A DNA stretch of 64,000 nucleotides from assembly GCF_020621385.1 (NCBI RefSeq), contig NZ_JAESVA010000001.1, forward strand, positions 496,001 to 560,000. Reading direction: 5' to 3'. Below the pieces are notes generated by a model. That model was not told where the DNA came from, made no database searches, and worked only from the letters and a program-made list of their open reading frames with translations. The stretch is from Acidisoma cellulosilyticum (lineage in GTDB: Bacteria; Pseudomonadota; Alphaproteobacteria; Acetobacterales; Acetobacteraceae). The position numbers and the translations under genes are program-made. Shown one piece after another: positions 1 to 10,238 of this stretch; position 1 is the stretch's first letter; every line of letters starts with the position of its first letter.

Positions 1-132
1 GCTCCATCCGTGGTTGAGTAACGTCCTGCCTCAAGGATGCGACAGACATTCGGATGCAGGCGACTTGGACAAAGCTACCAGAGACGCTGCTTCGACAGAT
101 TGCCTCAAAAAACTTTGGTCTTGGAGATGTGC

Positions 133-2559
133 ATGGCACCCGACACGCAGTCTATCACCGCCTATGGACCCGCTCGCGCGACGGTCAGTGGCGCGCCTTT
201 GCAACCCGATGAAGTGCGCCGCATACAGCGCTACTGGGATGCCTCTCTCTATCTTTCGGCAGGCATGATCTACCTGCGGGAGAATCCCCTGCTCCGTGAA
301 CCCCTGAAGTCGGAGCATATCAAAAAGCGTCTGCTCGGCCATTGGGGTTCAGATCCGGGGATGAGCCTGATCTATATCCACATGAACCGGCTGATCAAAA
401 AATACGATCTAGACAGCATTTTCATTGCGGGTCCCGGACATGGCGCGCCGGCCATCATCTCCAACGTCTATCTGGAAGGCTCCTATTCGGAAATCTACAC
501 CGATATCGGCCAGAACGAAGACGGTCTGCACCACCTGTTCAAGCAATTCTCTTTCCCCGGCGGCATCGGCAGCCATTGCACACCGGAAACGCCCGGATCC
601 ATCCATGAAGGCGGCGAGCTGGGCTATTCCGTCTCCCACGCCTATGGCGCGGCCTTCGACAACCCGGACCTGATCGTGACCGTGATGGTCGGCGACGGCG
701 AGTCCGAGACCGGGCCGCTGGCAACGGCCTGGCATTCCAACAAATTCCTCAATCCCGTGCGCGACGGCGCCGTGCTGCCGATCCTGCATCTCAACGGCTA
801 CAAGATCGCCAATCCGACCATCCTCGCCCGCATTCCGCATGACGAGATCGAATACCTTTTCCGCGGCTATGGCTATGAGCCCTATTTCGTCGAAGGGTCG
901 GACCCGGAGAGCATGCATCAGGCCGTGGCCGCCACGCTTGAGCATTGCGTGCAGGAAATCCGCCGCATCCAGACGGAAGCGCGTGCGAGCAGCGGGCCGA
1001 TCCAGCGTCCGCGCTGGCCGATGATTGTGCTGCGCAGCCCCAAGGGCTGGACCGGCCCCAAAGAGGTCGACGGCCACAAGGTCGAAGGCTTCTGGCGCGC
1101 CCATCAGGTGCCGCTGGCGGAAGTGCATGAAAATCCGGCCCATCTGGCGCAGTTGGAAGCCTGGCTGCGCAGCTACAAGCCGGAAGAGCTCTTCGACGAG
1201 AACGGCTGTTTTATGCCGGAACTCGCGGCCCTGGCACCTGAGGGCGGCCGCCGCATGGGCGCCAATCTGCATGCCAATGGCGGTTTGCTGCGCAAATCCC
1301 TGAAGATGCCGGACTTCCGCAACTATGCTGTACCGGTCGAGACCCCCGGCCAGACCGAGGTCGGGCCGACCGCCGTGCTGGCCCAGCTGCTGCGCGACAT
1401 TGCCCGCGACAATCCGCATAATTTCCGCGTCTTCAGCCCGGACGAGAATGCGTCAAACCGGCTGACCGCCATCTATGACGTGACCAAGAAAGTCTGGATG
1501 GGTGAGTATTTCCCGGAAGATGCCGATGGGACCGAGATCACCCAGGACGGTCATGTCATGGAAATGCTCAGCGAGCATACGCTGGAAGGCTGGCTGGAAG
1601 GCTATCTTCTCACCGGACGGCATGGCTTCTTCTCGACCTACGAAGCCTTCGTCCATGTCATCGATTCGATGTTCAACCAGCACGCCAAATGGCTGGAGAA
1701 GTCGAGCGAGCTGCCCTGGCGCGCCGATGTCTCCTCCCTCAACCTGCTGATCACCTCGACCGTCTGGCGGCAGGACCATAACGGCTTTACCCATCAGGAC
1801 CCTGGCTTTCTGGATGTCGTGGCCAATAAAAGCCCGAGCGTGACGCGCATCTATCTGCCGCCGGATGCCAATTGCCTGCTCTCCGTCGGCGACCACTGCC
1901 TGCGCAGCAAGAACTACGTCAACGTCATTGTCGCCGATAAGCAACCGCATCTTTCCTATCTCGATATCGACGCGGCGCAAAAGCATTGCACCAAGGGTGC
2001 CGGTATCTGGGACTGGGCCAGCACGGACAAGGACAGCGAACCGGATATCGTCATGGCCAGCTGCGGTGATGTGGCAACCATGGAGTCGCTCGCCGCGACG
2101 GAATTGCTGATGGGGCATTTCCCGGATCTGAAAATCCGCTTCGTCAATGTCGTCGATCTCTTCCGGCTGGTGCCGGATACCGAGCATCCGCACGGTTTTT
2201 CGGACCGCGAATTCGATGCCCTGTTCACGCCGAACCAACCGGTGATCTTCAATTTCCACGCCTATCCCTGGCTGATCCATCGCCTGACCTATCGCCGCAA
2301 CAATCACGTCAATTTCCATGTCCGTGGCTATAAGGAAAAGGGCAATATCAACACGCCGATGGAACTGGCGATCCAAAATCAGGTCGACCGCTTCACCCTC
2401 GCGATCGACGCGATCGACCGCGTTCCGTCCCTCAGACTGCGCGGATCGCATGCGCGGGAGACTTTGAAGGACCAGCAGATCGCTTGCCGCCACTATGCCT
2501 ATGCCGAAGGCATCGATCCGCCGGAGATCGTCCATTGGACCTGGAAAGCGCGGGGCTGA
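133..2559 (+). CDS. xfp: Xylulose-5-phosphate/fructose-6-phosphate phosphoketolase
   Basis: Thiamine-diphosphate enzyme that cleaves xylulose 5-phosphate (and often fructose 6-phosphate) with phosphate to acetyl phosphate plus glyceraldehyde 3-phosphate (or erythrose 4-phosphate). It is cytosolic. At 808 residues it matches the family's usual ~790-820. Visible family motifs are [14 protein letters not shown] and the cofactor-binding [19 protein letters not shown], both in the N-terminal third. I chose the ATG at 133 because GGAG at 123-126 sits 6 bases ahead; an in-frame ATG at 127 directly abuts that site, and the frame continues upstream without family similarity. A strong terminator follows, so it looks monocistronic. 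With the xylose isomerase at 42.9 kb it could feed xylose carbon to acetyl phosphate; that link is inference. Confidence 0.95.
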   Translation: MAPDTQSITAYGPARATVSGAPLQPDEVRRIQRYWDASLYLSAGMIYLRENPLLREPLKSEHIKKRLLGHWGSDPGMSLIYIHMNRLIKKYDLDSIFIAGPGHGAPAIISNVYLEGSYSEIYTDIGQNEDGLHHLFKQFSFPGGIGSHCTPETPGSIHEGGELGYSVSHAYGAAFDNPDLIVTVMVGDGESETGPLATAWHSNKFLNPVRDGAVLPILHLNGYKIANPTILARIPHDEIEYLFRGYGYEPYFVEGSDPESMHQAVAATLEHCVQEIRRIQTEARASSGPIQRPRWPMIVLRSPKGWTGPKEVDGHKVEGFWRAHQVPLAEVHENPAHLAQLEAWLRSYKPEELFDENGCFMPELAALAPEGGRRMGANLHANGGLLRKSLKMPDFRNYAVPVETPGQTEVGPTAVLAQLLRDIARDNPHNFRVFSPDENASNRLTAIYDVTKKVWMGEYFPEDADGTEITQDGHVMEMLSEHTLEGWLEGYLLTGRHGFFSTYEAFVHVIDSMFNQHAKWLEKSSELPWRADVSSLNLLITSTVWRQDHNGFTHQDPGFLDVVANKSPSVTRIYLPPDANCLLSVGDHCLRSKNYVNVIVADKQPHLSYLDIDAAQKHCTKGAGIWDWASTDKDSEPDIVMASCGDVATMESLAATELLMGHFPDLKIRFVNVVDLFRLVPDTEHPHGFSDREFDALFTPNQPVIFNFHAYPWLIHRLTYRRNNHVNFHVRGYKEKGNINTPMELAIQNQVDRFTLAIDAIDRVPSLRLRGSHARETLKDQQIACRHYAYAEGIDPPEIVHWTWKARG

Positions 2560-2574
2560 CACAGCCTCGGCAAC

Positions 2575-2602
2575 AAAAGGCGGCCTCCGGGCCGCCTTTT
2601 TT
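2575..2602 (+). terminator. Rho-independent terminator after xfp
   Basis: GC-rich stem GGCGGCC/GGCCGCC with a 4-base loop, extended by an A run on the left and a T run on the right, starting 16 bases after the xfp stop. The flanking A and T runs make it usable in both directions, but only xfp ends here. Confidence 0.9.
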
Positions 2603-2735
2603 ATGCGCGGCCTCAACATAATCCCGAGCCCAGATCGGAACGCATGGCATCCGTCCGTGGACGCTGCCGCCGTGATGGCGGAGACTGCGCTGCCTATGTG
2701 TTGACGTCCGCCGCGATTGTTCGAAAGGTTCTCCG

Positions 2736-4169
2736 ATGTCCGCTTATCCCGATACGCAGCTTTTCATTGATGGCGCTTGGGGGCCGGCCTTGGCCGGCGG
2801 GGTTCTGCCCGTGCTCAACCCCGCGACGGGCGAGCCGATCGGCACCCTGGCGCGGGCGGAGATCGCCGACCTCGACCGCGCACTCGCCGCCACCGAACGC
2901 GGCTTTCATATCTGGCGCAATACCTCGGCCTATGAACGCGCCCGCATCATGCGCAAGGCCGCCACCTTGCTGCGCGAGCGGGTGGAGGCCATCGCGTGGC
3001 TCATGACCCTGGAACAAGGCAAGCCTTTGGCCGAATCCAGGGTCGAGACCGCCGCCGCCGCCGATATCATCGACTGGTTCGCGGGCGAGGCGCAGCGTGC
3101 TTACGGCTGGGTCATCCCGCCGCGCGCCGGCCATATCATGCAGACCGCGGTGAAGGAGCCGGTGGGGCCGGTCGCCGCCTTCGCACCCTGGAACTTCCCG
3201 ATCAACCAGATCGTGCGCAAGGTCTCGGCCGCCCTCGCGGCCGGATGCTCGATCATCGCTAAAGGCCCCGAGGAAACCCCGGCCTCCCCGGCAGCCCTCA
3301 TCCAGGCCTTCCATGATGCCGGCGTGCCGCCGGGCGTGATCGGCCTGGTCTATGGTGACCCGGCAACCATCTCGACCTATCTCATCCCGCATCCCGTCAT
3401 CCGCAAGATCACCTTCACCGGCTCCACCCCCGTCGGCAAGACGCTCGCCGCCATGGCCGGCCAGCATATGAAGCGCGCGACCATGGAATTGGGTGGCCAT
3501 GCCCCGGCCATCGTCTTCGAGGATGCCGATCTCGATATCGCAGTGAAGCTGCTGGCCGCCAGCAAGTTCCGCAATGCCGGCCAGGTCTGCGTCTCCCCCA
3601 CCCGCTTCCTGGTGCAGGAGCGTGTCTATGACCGGTTCGTCGCGGATTTCGCGGCGGCGGCCAGCGCCATCACGGTCGGCGACGGCCTGGCCGAGGGCAC
3701 GGTGATGGGGCCGCTCGCCAATCCCCGCCGCGTGCAGGCGATGGAGGCTTTTGTGCAGGACGCCGTGCAGAAGGGCGCGACGCTCGTCACCGGCGGCGAA
3801 CGTCTCGGCAATGCCGGCAATTACTTCCAGCCGACGGTGCTGAGCCGGGTGCCACTGGACGCGCGCGCCATGAACGAGGAACCTTTCGGTCCCCTCGCCT
3901 TGTTCCGGCCCTTCTCGACGCTGGATGACGTTCTCGCGGAAGCCAACCGCCTGCCCTACGGTCTGGCCGCCTATGCCTATACAAGCTCGGCCGCGACCGT
4001 ACAGGCGCTGTCCACCCGGGTCGAAAGCGGCATGCTCTCGATCAATCATGCCGGGCTCGCGCTGCCGGAAACGCCCTTCGGCGGCATGAAGGATTCGGGC
4101 TATGGGTCCGAAGGCGGCGCCGAAGCCATCGACGCCTATCTCAATACCAAATTCGTCACCGTCGCTTGA
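2736..4169 (+). CDS. NAD(P)-dependent aldehyde dehydrogenase, succinate-semialdehyde dehydrogenase type
   Basis: Oxidises an aldehyde, probably a semialdehyde such as succinate or 2-oxoglutarate semialdehyde, to the carboxylate. The 477 residues cover the whole ALDH fold: N153 in PWNFP, catalytic E251 in ELGGHAP, nucleophile C285 in NAGQVCVSP, and the C-terminal PFGGMKDSG signature. Its overall look is closest to the GabD/KgsalDH group, but substrate cannot be read from sequence. The start ATG at 2736 follows a purine-poor leader. It stands alone between the xfp terminator and the ChrA-type gene, so context gives little help with the substrate. Confidence 0.88.
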   Translation: MSAYPDTQLFIDGAWGPALAGGVLPVLNPATGEPIGTLARAEIADLDRALAATERGFHIWRNTSAYERARIMRKAATLLRERVEAIAWLMTLEQGKPLAESRVETAAAADIIDWFAGEAQRAYGWVIPPRAGHIMQTAVKEPVGPVAAFAPWNFPINQIVRKVSAALAAGCSIIAKGPEETPASPAALIQAFHDAGVPPGVIGLVYGDPATISTYLIPHPVIRKITFTGSTPVGKTLAAMAGQHMKRATMELGGHAPAIVFEDADLDIAVKLLAASKFRNAGQVCVSPTRFLVQERVYDRFVADFAAAASAITVGDGLAEGTVMGPLANPRRVQAMEAFVQDAVQKGATLVTGGERLGNAGNYFQPTVLSRVPLDARAMNEEPFGPLALFRPFSTLDDVLAEANRLPYGLAAYAYTSSAATVQALSTRVESGMLSINHAGLALPETPFGGMKDSGYGSEGGAEAIDAYLNTKFVTVA

Positions 4170-4262
4170 CCAAGGCGCGGCGCCGTCTTCGTGGATACTC
4201 CGCGCGGAAGCGCGAACCGGGTGACGGGGTGACGCCCCTTCCCCGGAACGGTTCCTCGTCGC

Positions 4263-5501
4263 TTGTCCGCTTTGTCTGATCCTTCTCCGCTCCCGCCAGG
4301 CCCGAAAGGACCCGGCACAGCGGCCGAAGTCTTCCAGGTTTTTCTGGGCCTGGGTCTGTCTGCCTTTGGCGGGCCGATCGCTCATCTCGGCTATTTCCGA
4401 GACGAATTGGTGCGGCGTCGGCGCTGGATCGACGAGGAAAGCTACGGCGATCTGGTCAGCCTATGCCAGTTCCTGCCGGGACCGGCTTCCAGCCAGGTCG
4501 GCTTCGCGCTTGGCCTGCTGAGGGCCGGTGGCTTGGCGGGCGGGATTGCCGCCTGGGCCGGTTTCACCTTGCCCTCGGCTGTGCTGCTGGTGCTGTTCGC
4601 GCTCGCCGCGCGCGATCTCCATGGGGCAGTCGCCCTCGGCCTGCTGCATGGGTTGAAACTGGTGGCCGTCGCCGTGGTGGCGCAGGCGGTCTGGGGTATG
4701 GCGCGGAGCCTGGCACCGGACAAAGCGCGGGCGGCGATTGCCCTTGTCGCCCTCGCGCTGACACTGATGGCGGGCGGTCTGGCCTCTCCCCTTGCCTGTA
4801 TCGCGCTGGGTGCGGCGCTGGGACTGAGGTTGGATCGTAAGAGCCCAGCCGATGATGCCGGCCGCCTGACCTTTCCTGTCAGTCCGCGGACCGGCGCAAT
4901 GGCGCTGCTGCTCTGCGCGATCCTGTTTCTGCTTAGCCTGATGCCTGCCGATACGACGCGGACGGCATGGTCTGTCTTTCGCGTTTTCTTCCATGCGGGC
5001 GCGCTGGTTTTCGGTGGCGGCCATGTCGTGTTGCCGCTGTTGCAACAGGCCCTGGTGCCGCGCGGCTGGATCACAGATCAGGATTTTCTGGCAGGCTATG
5101 GTCTGGCCCAAGCGGTGCCGGGGCCGCTCTTCACCTTCGCGGCCTATCTGGGAGCCATGATCGCCCCCGGCGGCCAAGCGATCGCTGGCGCCGCGGTCGC
5201 CCTCGCCGGTCTTTTCCTGCCCGGCATGCTTCTGGTCCTTGGCATGCTGCCCTTCTGGGACAAGCTGAGGCGCCGCCCCTATGCTCGCAATGCGATGGCT
5301 GGCGCGAATGCCGCCGTTGTCGGCGTCCTGGGCGCGGCGCTCTATAATCCTGTCTGGACAAGCGCCGTTATCAAGCCATCGGATTTCGTGCTTGCGACCC
5401 TCGGCTTCCTGCTGCTGACGCTGTGGCAGATCGCACCCTGGCGCCTTGTCCTGGTGCTGGCAGTTTTAGGTGCCGCGCAAGGATGGATACCGAACCTTTA
5501 G
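4263..5501 (+). CDS. chrA: ChrA-type chromate/anion transporter, two-domain form
   Basis: Polytopic inner-membrane protein of the CHR superfamily; characterised members export chromate, many others are untested. At 412 residues it carries both homologous halves. The first has FGGPIAHLGYFRDELV and QFLPGPASSQVG near residues 35-85. The second has FGGGHVVLPLLQQALV and GLAQAVPGPLFTFAAYLG near residues 245-300. Each half has about six hydrophobic segments. The start is a TTG at 4263 with only a weak ribosome site, so a nearby alternative is possible. The stop codon TAG at 5499-5501 lies inside the end of a repeat element (see 5499-5695). No ChrB regulator is seen next to it. Confidence 0.85.
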   Translation: MSALSDPSPLPPGPKGPGTAAEVFQVFLGLGLSAFGGPIAHLGYFRDELVRRRRWIDEESYGDLVSLCQFLPGPASSQVGFALGLLRAGGLAGGIAAWAGFTLPSAVLLVLFALAARDLHGAVALGLLHGLKLVAVAVVAQAVWGMARSLAPDKARAAIALVALALTLMAGGLASPLACIALGAALGLRLDRKSPADDAGRLTFPVSPRTGAMALLLCAILFLLSLMPADTTRTAWSVFRVFFHAGALVFGGGHVVLPLLQQALVPRGWITDQDFLAGYGLAQAVPGPLFTFAAYLGAMIAPGGQAIAGAAVALAGLFLPGMLLVLGMLPFWDKLRRRPYARNAMAGANAAVVGVLGAALYNPVWTSAVIKPSDFVLATLGFLLLTLWQIAPWRLVLVLAVLGAAQGWIPNL

Positions 5502-5695
5502 AGTCCGTCAGGTTTAGTTGGAAACGCCACCAAATCTGTCGTGCGCGGGCCTGGCCGGCCGCACCCCGACCCGCGCATCTACCCGGCGGAGCAAGCGATC
5601 GGCCGGCTGGCGCCGCGGCGGGTAGGTCCGGGGCGCGTAGCCCGCGCAACAAGTGCGCGGATGACAAATTATCTATTAAAACCTGACAGGCTCTA
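5499..5695. repeat. MITE-like element with 17-bp terminal inverted repeats (copy 1)
   Basis: The left end TAGAGTCCGTCAGGTTT (5499-5515) pairs with the right end AAACCTGACAGGCTCTA (5679-5695), 15 of 17 bases when inverted. The interior is GC-rich and includes inverted CTACCC/GGGTAG arms and a GCGCAACAAGTGCGC-type palindrome. It has no coding capacity. The left end supplies the stop codon of chrA. A related copy with matching left end lies after xylA (44203-44363). Confidence 0.75.
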
Positions 5696-5716
5696 GCGTC
5701 AGGATAGGAACAAGGC

Positions 5717-6139
5717 TTAGCTGCGCTTGCCGATCGGCAAGGCATAGCGGCCGGGGCCGGTGACGTAGAGCAGCAGGAAGCCGCCGGCGATGCTGACATT
5801 CTTGAAGAAATTGATTTCGTTTTCGTATCTTGCTACGCCTGTCATCAACCAATATTTGTGGCCGATGAAACCGGTGGCGAGCGTATAAAGCGCCATCAGC
5901 ACGGCCAGCGGCTGGGTGAAGATCCCGAGCAGAACCGCGATCGAAACGAAGAATTCGATAATGATCGCGACGACAGCCCCCAGGAAGGGCAAAGGCATGC
6001 CCGTCTGTGCCATATAGCTGACGGTACCAGCAAAATTCGTCATCTTGCTCCAACCGAAAATCAGGAACAGCAATACCAGCATCAGCCGTGCGACCAGCAC
6101 CACTTCATCGCGAAACTGATGATTGCCTGAATTTTGCAC
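5717..6139 (-). CDS. DoxX family membrane protein
   Basis: Small inner-membrane protein of 140 residues with about four hydrophobic segments (roughly residues 15-35, 50-70, 75-95 and 112-130), as in the DoxX/SURF4-like family. Conserved features are GWSKMTNFAGTVSYMAQTGMP and the NFFKNVSIAGGFLLLY block. DoxX members are linked to quinone or thiol redox chemistry at the membrane, but the role of this one is unknown. The start is GTG at 6139 with AGGA about 8 bases ahead. It is a single gene between the repeat element and the PhzF-like gene. Confidence 0.82.
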   Translation of the reverse strand: MQNSGNHQFRDEVVLVARLMLVLLFLIFGWSKMTNFAGTVSYMAQTGMPLPFLGAVVAIIIEFFVSIAVLLGIFTQPLAVLMALYTLATGFIGHKYWLMTGVARYENEINFFKNVSIAGGFLLLYVTGPGRYALPIGKRS

Positions 6140-6271
6140 GGGCCTATCCTTTATGCCGATTCAACAATGAATAGCGCCGAACACAAGCCGCGGCGCCCAT
6201 GCCTTGCCTCTCTATGGGCGCTTCAGAAATGATTGGAAAGGGATCGCCACCGCGATCCCTTGTCCGGATCG

Positions 6272-7108
6272 TCAGCTTTGACCAGAGAACAGCGTACGCG
6301 TAGCGCCGCCGACCCATATCTGACCGTCGCCATCGCGCTCGATCTGCACACGTCCGGTACGCCCCAGAACCGTCCCCTGCGCCGCGATATAGGGACCGTC
6401 GACGCGGCCCGACGCGTAAAGCCATTGCGCGACCGAAGCGTTCAAGCTGCCGGTGACGGGATCTTCAATCACCGCGCCTTGCGTATCCGTGAACAGGGCG
6501 CGCACTTCGAACGCCGCTTCCTGCCCGATGGAATGCGGCCCGACGACGCCCACTTCAATGGACCGCGCATGGTGACGCTTCGGCTGCAAAGCCAGAACCT
6601 CGCCAGCGGAGCCGAGCATGATGCCGATCCAGCCAGGGCCGTTGTCGATCCAGGCGGCCTCGACAATCGCATCCCGACCGATATTGAGAAAATCCGCGAT
6701 CTCCGCAATCTCGGCCTCGCTCGGCGGCCCGAAACGCAGCAAGGGCGGGGCCGCGAAGGCCAGACCTTGTTCCGACTGCCGGACGGTGATGAGGCCGGCG
6801 CCGCATTCCTGCACGATACGACCAGAGGTGCGCGGCTTGCCGCCGGCTTCCAGCCAGGCGTGGCAGGTGCCGAGCGTCGGATGACCGGCAAAAGGCAATT
6901 CCCGTGTCAGCGTAAAAATCCGCACGCGATAATCGGCCTCGGACGTCGTCGGCGGCAACAGAAACGTCGTCTCGGACAGGTTGAGCCAGCGCGTGATGCG
7001 CTGCATCGTCTCGGTATCCAACCCCTCGGCATCCGCAATCACGGCAAGCGGGTTGCCTGAAAAATCATCGCGGCCGAAGACATCGACCAGACGGAAGGGG
7101 CGGTTCAT
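6272..7108 (-). CDS. PhzF family isomerase/epimerase-like protein
   Basis: Member of the PhzF/diaminopimelate-epimerase fold family, 278 residues from the ATG at 7108, close to the family's usual ~280. Visible signatures are the N-terminal VDVF...GNPLAV, the catalytic-glutamate block NLSETTFLL, the TRELPFAGHPTLGT loop, and a GSLNASVAQWL block in the C-terminal half. No other phenazine genes are nearby, so phenazine synthesis is not implied; most genomic PhzF-like proteins have no known substrate. An upstream in-frame start at 7132 is possible, but AAGAGAG precedes the 7108 ATG at useful spacing. Confidence 0.85.
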   Translation of the reverse strand: MNRPFRLVDVFGRDDFSGNPLAVIADAEGLDTETMQRITRWLNLSETTFLLPPTTSEADYRVRIFTLTRELPFAGHPTLGTCHAWLEAGGKPRTSGRIVQECGAGLITVRQSEQGLAFAAPPLLRFGPPSEAEIAEIADFLNIGRDAIVEAAWIDNGPGWIGIMLGSAGEVLALQPKRHHARSIEVGVVGPHSIGQEAAFEVRALFTDTQGAVIEDPVTGSLNASVAQWLYASGRVDGPYIAAQGTVLGRTGRVQIERDGDGQIWVGGATRTLFSGQS

Positions 7109-7307
7109 CGCAGCTCTCTTTCGTGATCCCAATTCATCATCCTAGGCAGCGGCCTTGGGACAAGGCCATCATCGACAAGGCATGACCGCCCCTGCCCGCC
7201 ATCGCGCGAAGGCGGCCGGCATCTTGCATCCAGGCTTCAGCATTCTGACCAACCGTTTCGGGGGCGCGGTTGCCTCCGTCCGCAATCTGCATTGGAGCGT
7301 CTCTGCG

Positions 7308-8855
7308 ATGACCGAAAGCCCTGCCCCCTCGCCTGCCATCGATCTTGTCGAACTCACGGTCGAAACGGCTCAGGCGGCCATGGCCGATGGCACCACGACC
7401 TCGGAAGCGCTGACGCAGGCCTTTCTCGACCGCATCGCGGAATACAACCCGAAATACAACGCCATCCTGTTCGTGAACCCGGATGCGCTGGAGACGGCGC
7501 GCGCCATCGACCGCCGCCGCGCGGCCGGCGAAGTGCTTGGGCCGCTGGCCGGTATTCCGGTCGTCGTGAAGGACCCGATGGATATGGTCGGCATTCCGAC
7601 CACCGCCGGCTGGGCGCAGCTTTACAGCAAGACCGGCGGCGTCGATCTGATGCCCGCCACCGACAGCCCGGTCGTGGCGCGCATGAAAGCGGCGGACACC
7701 GTCATCCTCGGCAAAACCAATGTGCCGATCCTCAGCCATACCGGCGCGGATGCGAATGACAGTTTCGCGGGGCCGACGCTGAATGTCGCGGCCCCTGCTC
7801 TGCTGCCCGGCGGCAGCAGCACCGGCACCGCCGCCTGCGTCGCTGCCAGCCTCGCGGTGCTGGGCCTGGCCGAAGAGACCGGCGGATCGATCCAGAACCC
7901 GGCCTCGGCCCAGGGGCTGGTCGGTATCAAGCCGAGCCATGCGCTGGTGCCCAATGCCGGCGTGGTGCCGCTGTCGGCGCATCGCGACGTCGTCGGGCCC
8001 ATCGCCCGCTGCGTGCGTGACGCCGCCCTTTGCCTGGACGTGCTGGCGGGCTTCACGGCGGAAGACCCCAAGACCATCGCGGGCGTCGGCCACAAGCCGA
8101 AGGGCGGCTATACGTCAAAACTCTCCAAGGACGCTTTGCAGGGCAAGCGCATCGGCCTCTATGGCGCCGGCTGGCGCAACCAGCCGCTGTCGGACGAAGC
8201 GGCCAGCCTTTATGCGAAGACGCAGGCGGAACTGACTGCCCAGGGCGCCATCCTGATCGCCGACCCCTTCGCGGGCAGCGGTTTCGCGGACCTCCGCCAG
8301 CAGACCGTGCCGGGGCAGGATTTCGACGCCCGCGGCATGGAATCCGTGCCCTATGACGTCGAGCAGTATTTAAAGCGCCTGGGTCCGGATGCCGCGCTGA
8401 AGACCTTCGCGGAATTCGCGGCGGCGACGGCGAAGGACGACGCCTTCGCCCCCGGCGGCGCGCTGCATTACATGACCTATGCCCGGCAATTCGCGGCCTG
8501 CCTGGCGAATCCCAGCGTCCCGCCCGACCTGTCGGACTTCGTCGAAGCGCGCGAAGCCTATATGGAGATCTTCAACACGGTCTTCGCGGCCGAGAAGCTC
8601 GACGGGCTCTGCTTCCCGCAGATGCGCACCGATCTGGCCGGGCTGCATAGCGGCGGCCGTATCGATGAGACGACGGTGAGCGAGATCAATATCGCCGGCC
8701 TTCCCGGCGTCACGGTGCCGGCCGGCTTCTATGCCTCCGGCGCGCCCTTCAACCTCATCTTCGTCGGGCCGAAATGGAGCGAGGCGGAATTGCTGGCCCA
8801 GGCCTATGCCTATGAGCAGGCGACGCATCACCGTCGCGCGCCCAAGCTGCTGTAA
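7308..8855 (+). CDS. Amidase-signature family amidase
   Basis: Hydrolyses an amide bond; 515 residues. The Ser-cisSer-Lys triad is recognisable: K88 in VVVKDP, S170 in the PGGSSTG glycine-serine loop, and S194 in ETGGSIQNP, where GatA-type enzymes usually have DTGGSIR. It lacks gatB/gatC neighbours, so I read it as a stand-alone amidase rather than the tRNA amidotransferase subunit. I chose the ATG at 7308 because GGAG at 7294-7297 precedes it and family similarity starts there; the frame stays open to 7155 without similarity. Divergent from the PhzF-like gene. Confidence 0.85.
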   Translation: MTESPAPSPAIDLVELTVETAQAAMADGTTTSEALTQAFLDRIAEYNPKYNAILFVNPDALETARAIDRRRAAGEVLGPLAGIPVVVKDPMDMVGIPTTAGWAQLYSKTGGVDLMPATDSPVVARMKAADTVILGKTNVPILSHTGADANDSFAGPTLNVAAPALLPGGSSTGTAACVAASLAVLGLAEETGGSIQNPASAQGLVGIKPSHALVPNAGVVPLSAHRDVVGPIARCVRDAALCLDVLAGFTAEDPKTIAGVGHKPKGGYTSKLSKDALQGKRIGLYGAGWRNQPLSDEAASLYAKTQAELTAQGAILIADPFAGSGFADLRQQTVPGQDFDARGMESVPYDVEQYLKRLGPDAALKTFAEFAAATAKDDAFAPGGALHYMTYARQFAACLANPSVPPDLSDFVEAREAYMEIFNTVFAAEKLDGLCFPQMRTDLAGLHSGGRIDETTVSEINIAGLPGVTVPAGFYASGAPFNLIFVGPKWSEAELLAQAYAYEQATHHRRAPKLL

Positions 8856-8904
8856 TCTCGACCTCCGGGCCCGGCTCGCCTAAACAGGCGGCCGGAGCCC
8901 CACT

Positions 8905-9870
8905 ATGACACCATACGTCACCGAAACTGTTCTGCGTACCATCCGCACGGAAATGCAGGGCCTGGCAGCCCTAGAAGCCGCCTTGCCGCACGGATTGAAT
9001 GAGAGCTTCGCCGATGTCGCCAGCCTGATCGAGCAGAGCGGCTGCGTCATCGTCACCGGCATGGGCAAATCCGGGCTCATCGGCCGCAAGATCGCGGCGA
9101 CGCTCGCCAGCACCGGCACGCCCAGCCATTTCGTCCATCCCGCCGAGGCGAGCCATGGCGACTTGGGCATGATCGCGCCGAATGACGTGGTGCTGGCGCT
9201 GTCCTGGTCGGGGGAGACACCCGAACTCGCCGATATCGTCGCCTATACCCGCCGCTTCGGCATCAAGCTGGTGGCTATGACGTCGCGCGCCGACAGCGCG
9301 CTCGGCCGCGCTGCCGATCTCAAACTGCTATTGCCCGTCGCCGAGGAAGCCTGCCCGAACGGGCTGGCGCCGACCACAAGCACCACCATGCAGCTGGTGG
9401 CGGGCGACGCGCTGGCGATCCTGCTGTTGGAGCGGAGCGGTTTCACGGCGCATGACTTCCAGCGCTACCATCCCGGCGGCAAGCTCGGCGCCCGCCTGCT
9501 GACGGTGGGTGCGCTGATGCATACGGGGGACCAGCTGCCGCTGGTTCCGGGCAGCGCCACGCTGTCGCAGGGCATCGTGGAGATGACCTCCAAGCGCTTC
9601 GGGATCGCGGCCGTGGTGGACAAGGCCGGACATCTGGTCGGTGCCCTGACGGACGGCGATTTGCGCCGCGCTTTCCGCGCCGGTTTCGTCGATATGCCGG
9701 TGGAGCAGGCGATGGGCCGGCGCCCGCAGATCATGGCGCCAGGCGATCTGGCCGCCTTGGCGCTCGCCCGGATGAACGAGATGCGCATCACCTGCATTTT
9801 CGTGGTCGAGGGTGATAAGCCTGTCGGCCTCGTTCATATCCACGATCTGCTGCGGGCCGGGGTCGCCTGA
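8905..9870 (+). CDS. kdsD: D-arabinose 5-phosphate isomerase (KdsD/KpsF family)
   Basis: Converts ribulose 5-phosphate to arabinose 5-phosphate, the first committed step to Kdo for lipopolysaccharide. The 321 residues show the family order: an SIS sugar-isomerase domain (about 35-170, with GMGKSGLIGRKIAATLASTG, SHGDLGMI and SWSGETPEL), then two CBS domains (about 205-260 and 268-321). The AEASHGDLG and YHPGGKLG motifs are typical of KdsD. Start ATG at 8905 with GGAG at about 8 bases. A terminator follows directly, so it is probably its own unit. Confidence 0.92.
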   Translation: MTPYVTETVLRTIRTEMQGLAALEAALPHGLNESFADVASLIEQSGCVIVTGMGKSGLIGRKIAATLASTGTPSHFVHPAEASHGDLGMIAPNDVVLALSWSGETPELADIVAYTRRFGIKLVAMTSRADSALGRAADLKLLLPVAEEACPNGLAPTTSTTMQLVAGDALAILLLERSGFTAHDFQRYHPGGKLGARLLTVGALMHTGDQLPLVPGSATLSQGIVEMTSKRFGIAAVVDKAGHLVGALTDGDLRRAFRAGFVDMPVEQAMGRRPQIMAPGDLAALALARMNEMRITCIFVVEGDKPVGLVHIHDLLRAGVA

Positions 9871-9889
9871 AGCATCTGCGCCATAGACG

Positions 9890-9926
9890 AAAACCCCGCG
9901 CAGCCGATGGCCGCAGCGGGGTTTTT
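9890..9926 (+). terminator. Rho-independent terminator after kdsD
   Basis: Stem AAAACCCCGC (9890-9899) pairs with GCGGGGTTTT (9916-9925), closing a loop that itself contains a small GGC/GCC pairing, followed by T. It lies 20 bases after the kdsD stop. Confidence 0.87.
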
Positions 9927-9999
9927 CATCGCAAATCGCTGTATAGGATGGTTCCCGGGCCAAACCCGGAGACGACGAGGGGAAGGAGCTCCCCTTATC

Positions 10000-10028
10000 C
10001 CGTCATCCGCGCCTGTCTTGCGCGGAAC
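10000..10028. repeat. GTCATCCGCGG-type palindromic repeat, single arm
   Basis: CGTCATCCGCGCCTGTCTTGCGCGGA reads as one unit of the recurrent palindrome family seen at 17.6, 19.3, 38.8, 41.8, 44.4 and 48.6 kb. The unit has a CCGCGC/GCGCGG stem around a short loop. No coding content. It sits between kdsD and rpmG. Confidence 0.6.
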
Positions 10029-10070
10029 ACCCCATTGCCGCAGGCGGCGCCGATATCGACGCCAGCCAAA

Positions 10071-10238
10071 TTACTTAATTTTGGCTTCGCGGAACACGAC
10101 ATGCTTGCGGGCAACCGGATCGTATTTCTTGAATTCCAGCTTGCCCGTCTGCGCACGGGTGTTCTTCTTGGTCACATAGAAATAGCCCGTCTCCGCGGTG
10201 GAGAGGAGCTTGATCTGAACGGTGTTCGACTTCGCCAT
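10071..10238 (-). CDS. rpmG: 50S ribosomal protein L33
   Basis: Small basic protein of the large ribosomal subunit, 55 residues. It opens [18 protein letters not shown] and contains the L33 core FYVTKKNTR and [16 protein letters not shown]. It is the cysteine-free (zinc-independent) form usual in proteobacteria. The ATG at 10238 has GGAAGTGGA upstream; longer open frame upstream shows no similarity. No other ribosomal genes are adjacent. Confidence 0.95.
   Translation of the reverse strand: MAKSNTVQIKLLSTAETGYFYVTKKNTRAQTGKLEFKKYDPVARKHVVFREAKIK

Noticed and set aside
1-132. A gene in the first 132 bases
   Set aside because: Short frames there show no similarity and no ribosome site; the region is probably the leader of xfp.
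6272-7108. Phenazine biosynthesis
   Set aside because: PhzF-like proteins are widespread and no other phz genes are present in the window.
7308-8855. GatA subunit of the tRNA amidotransferase
   Set aside because: No gatB or gatC is adjacent and the signature is ETGGSIQNP rather than the GatA-type DTGGSIR.
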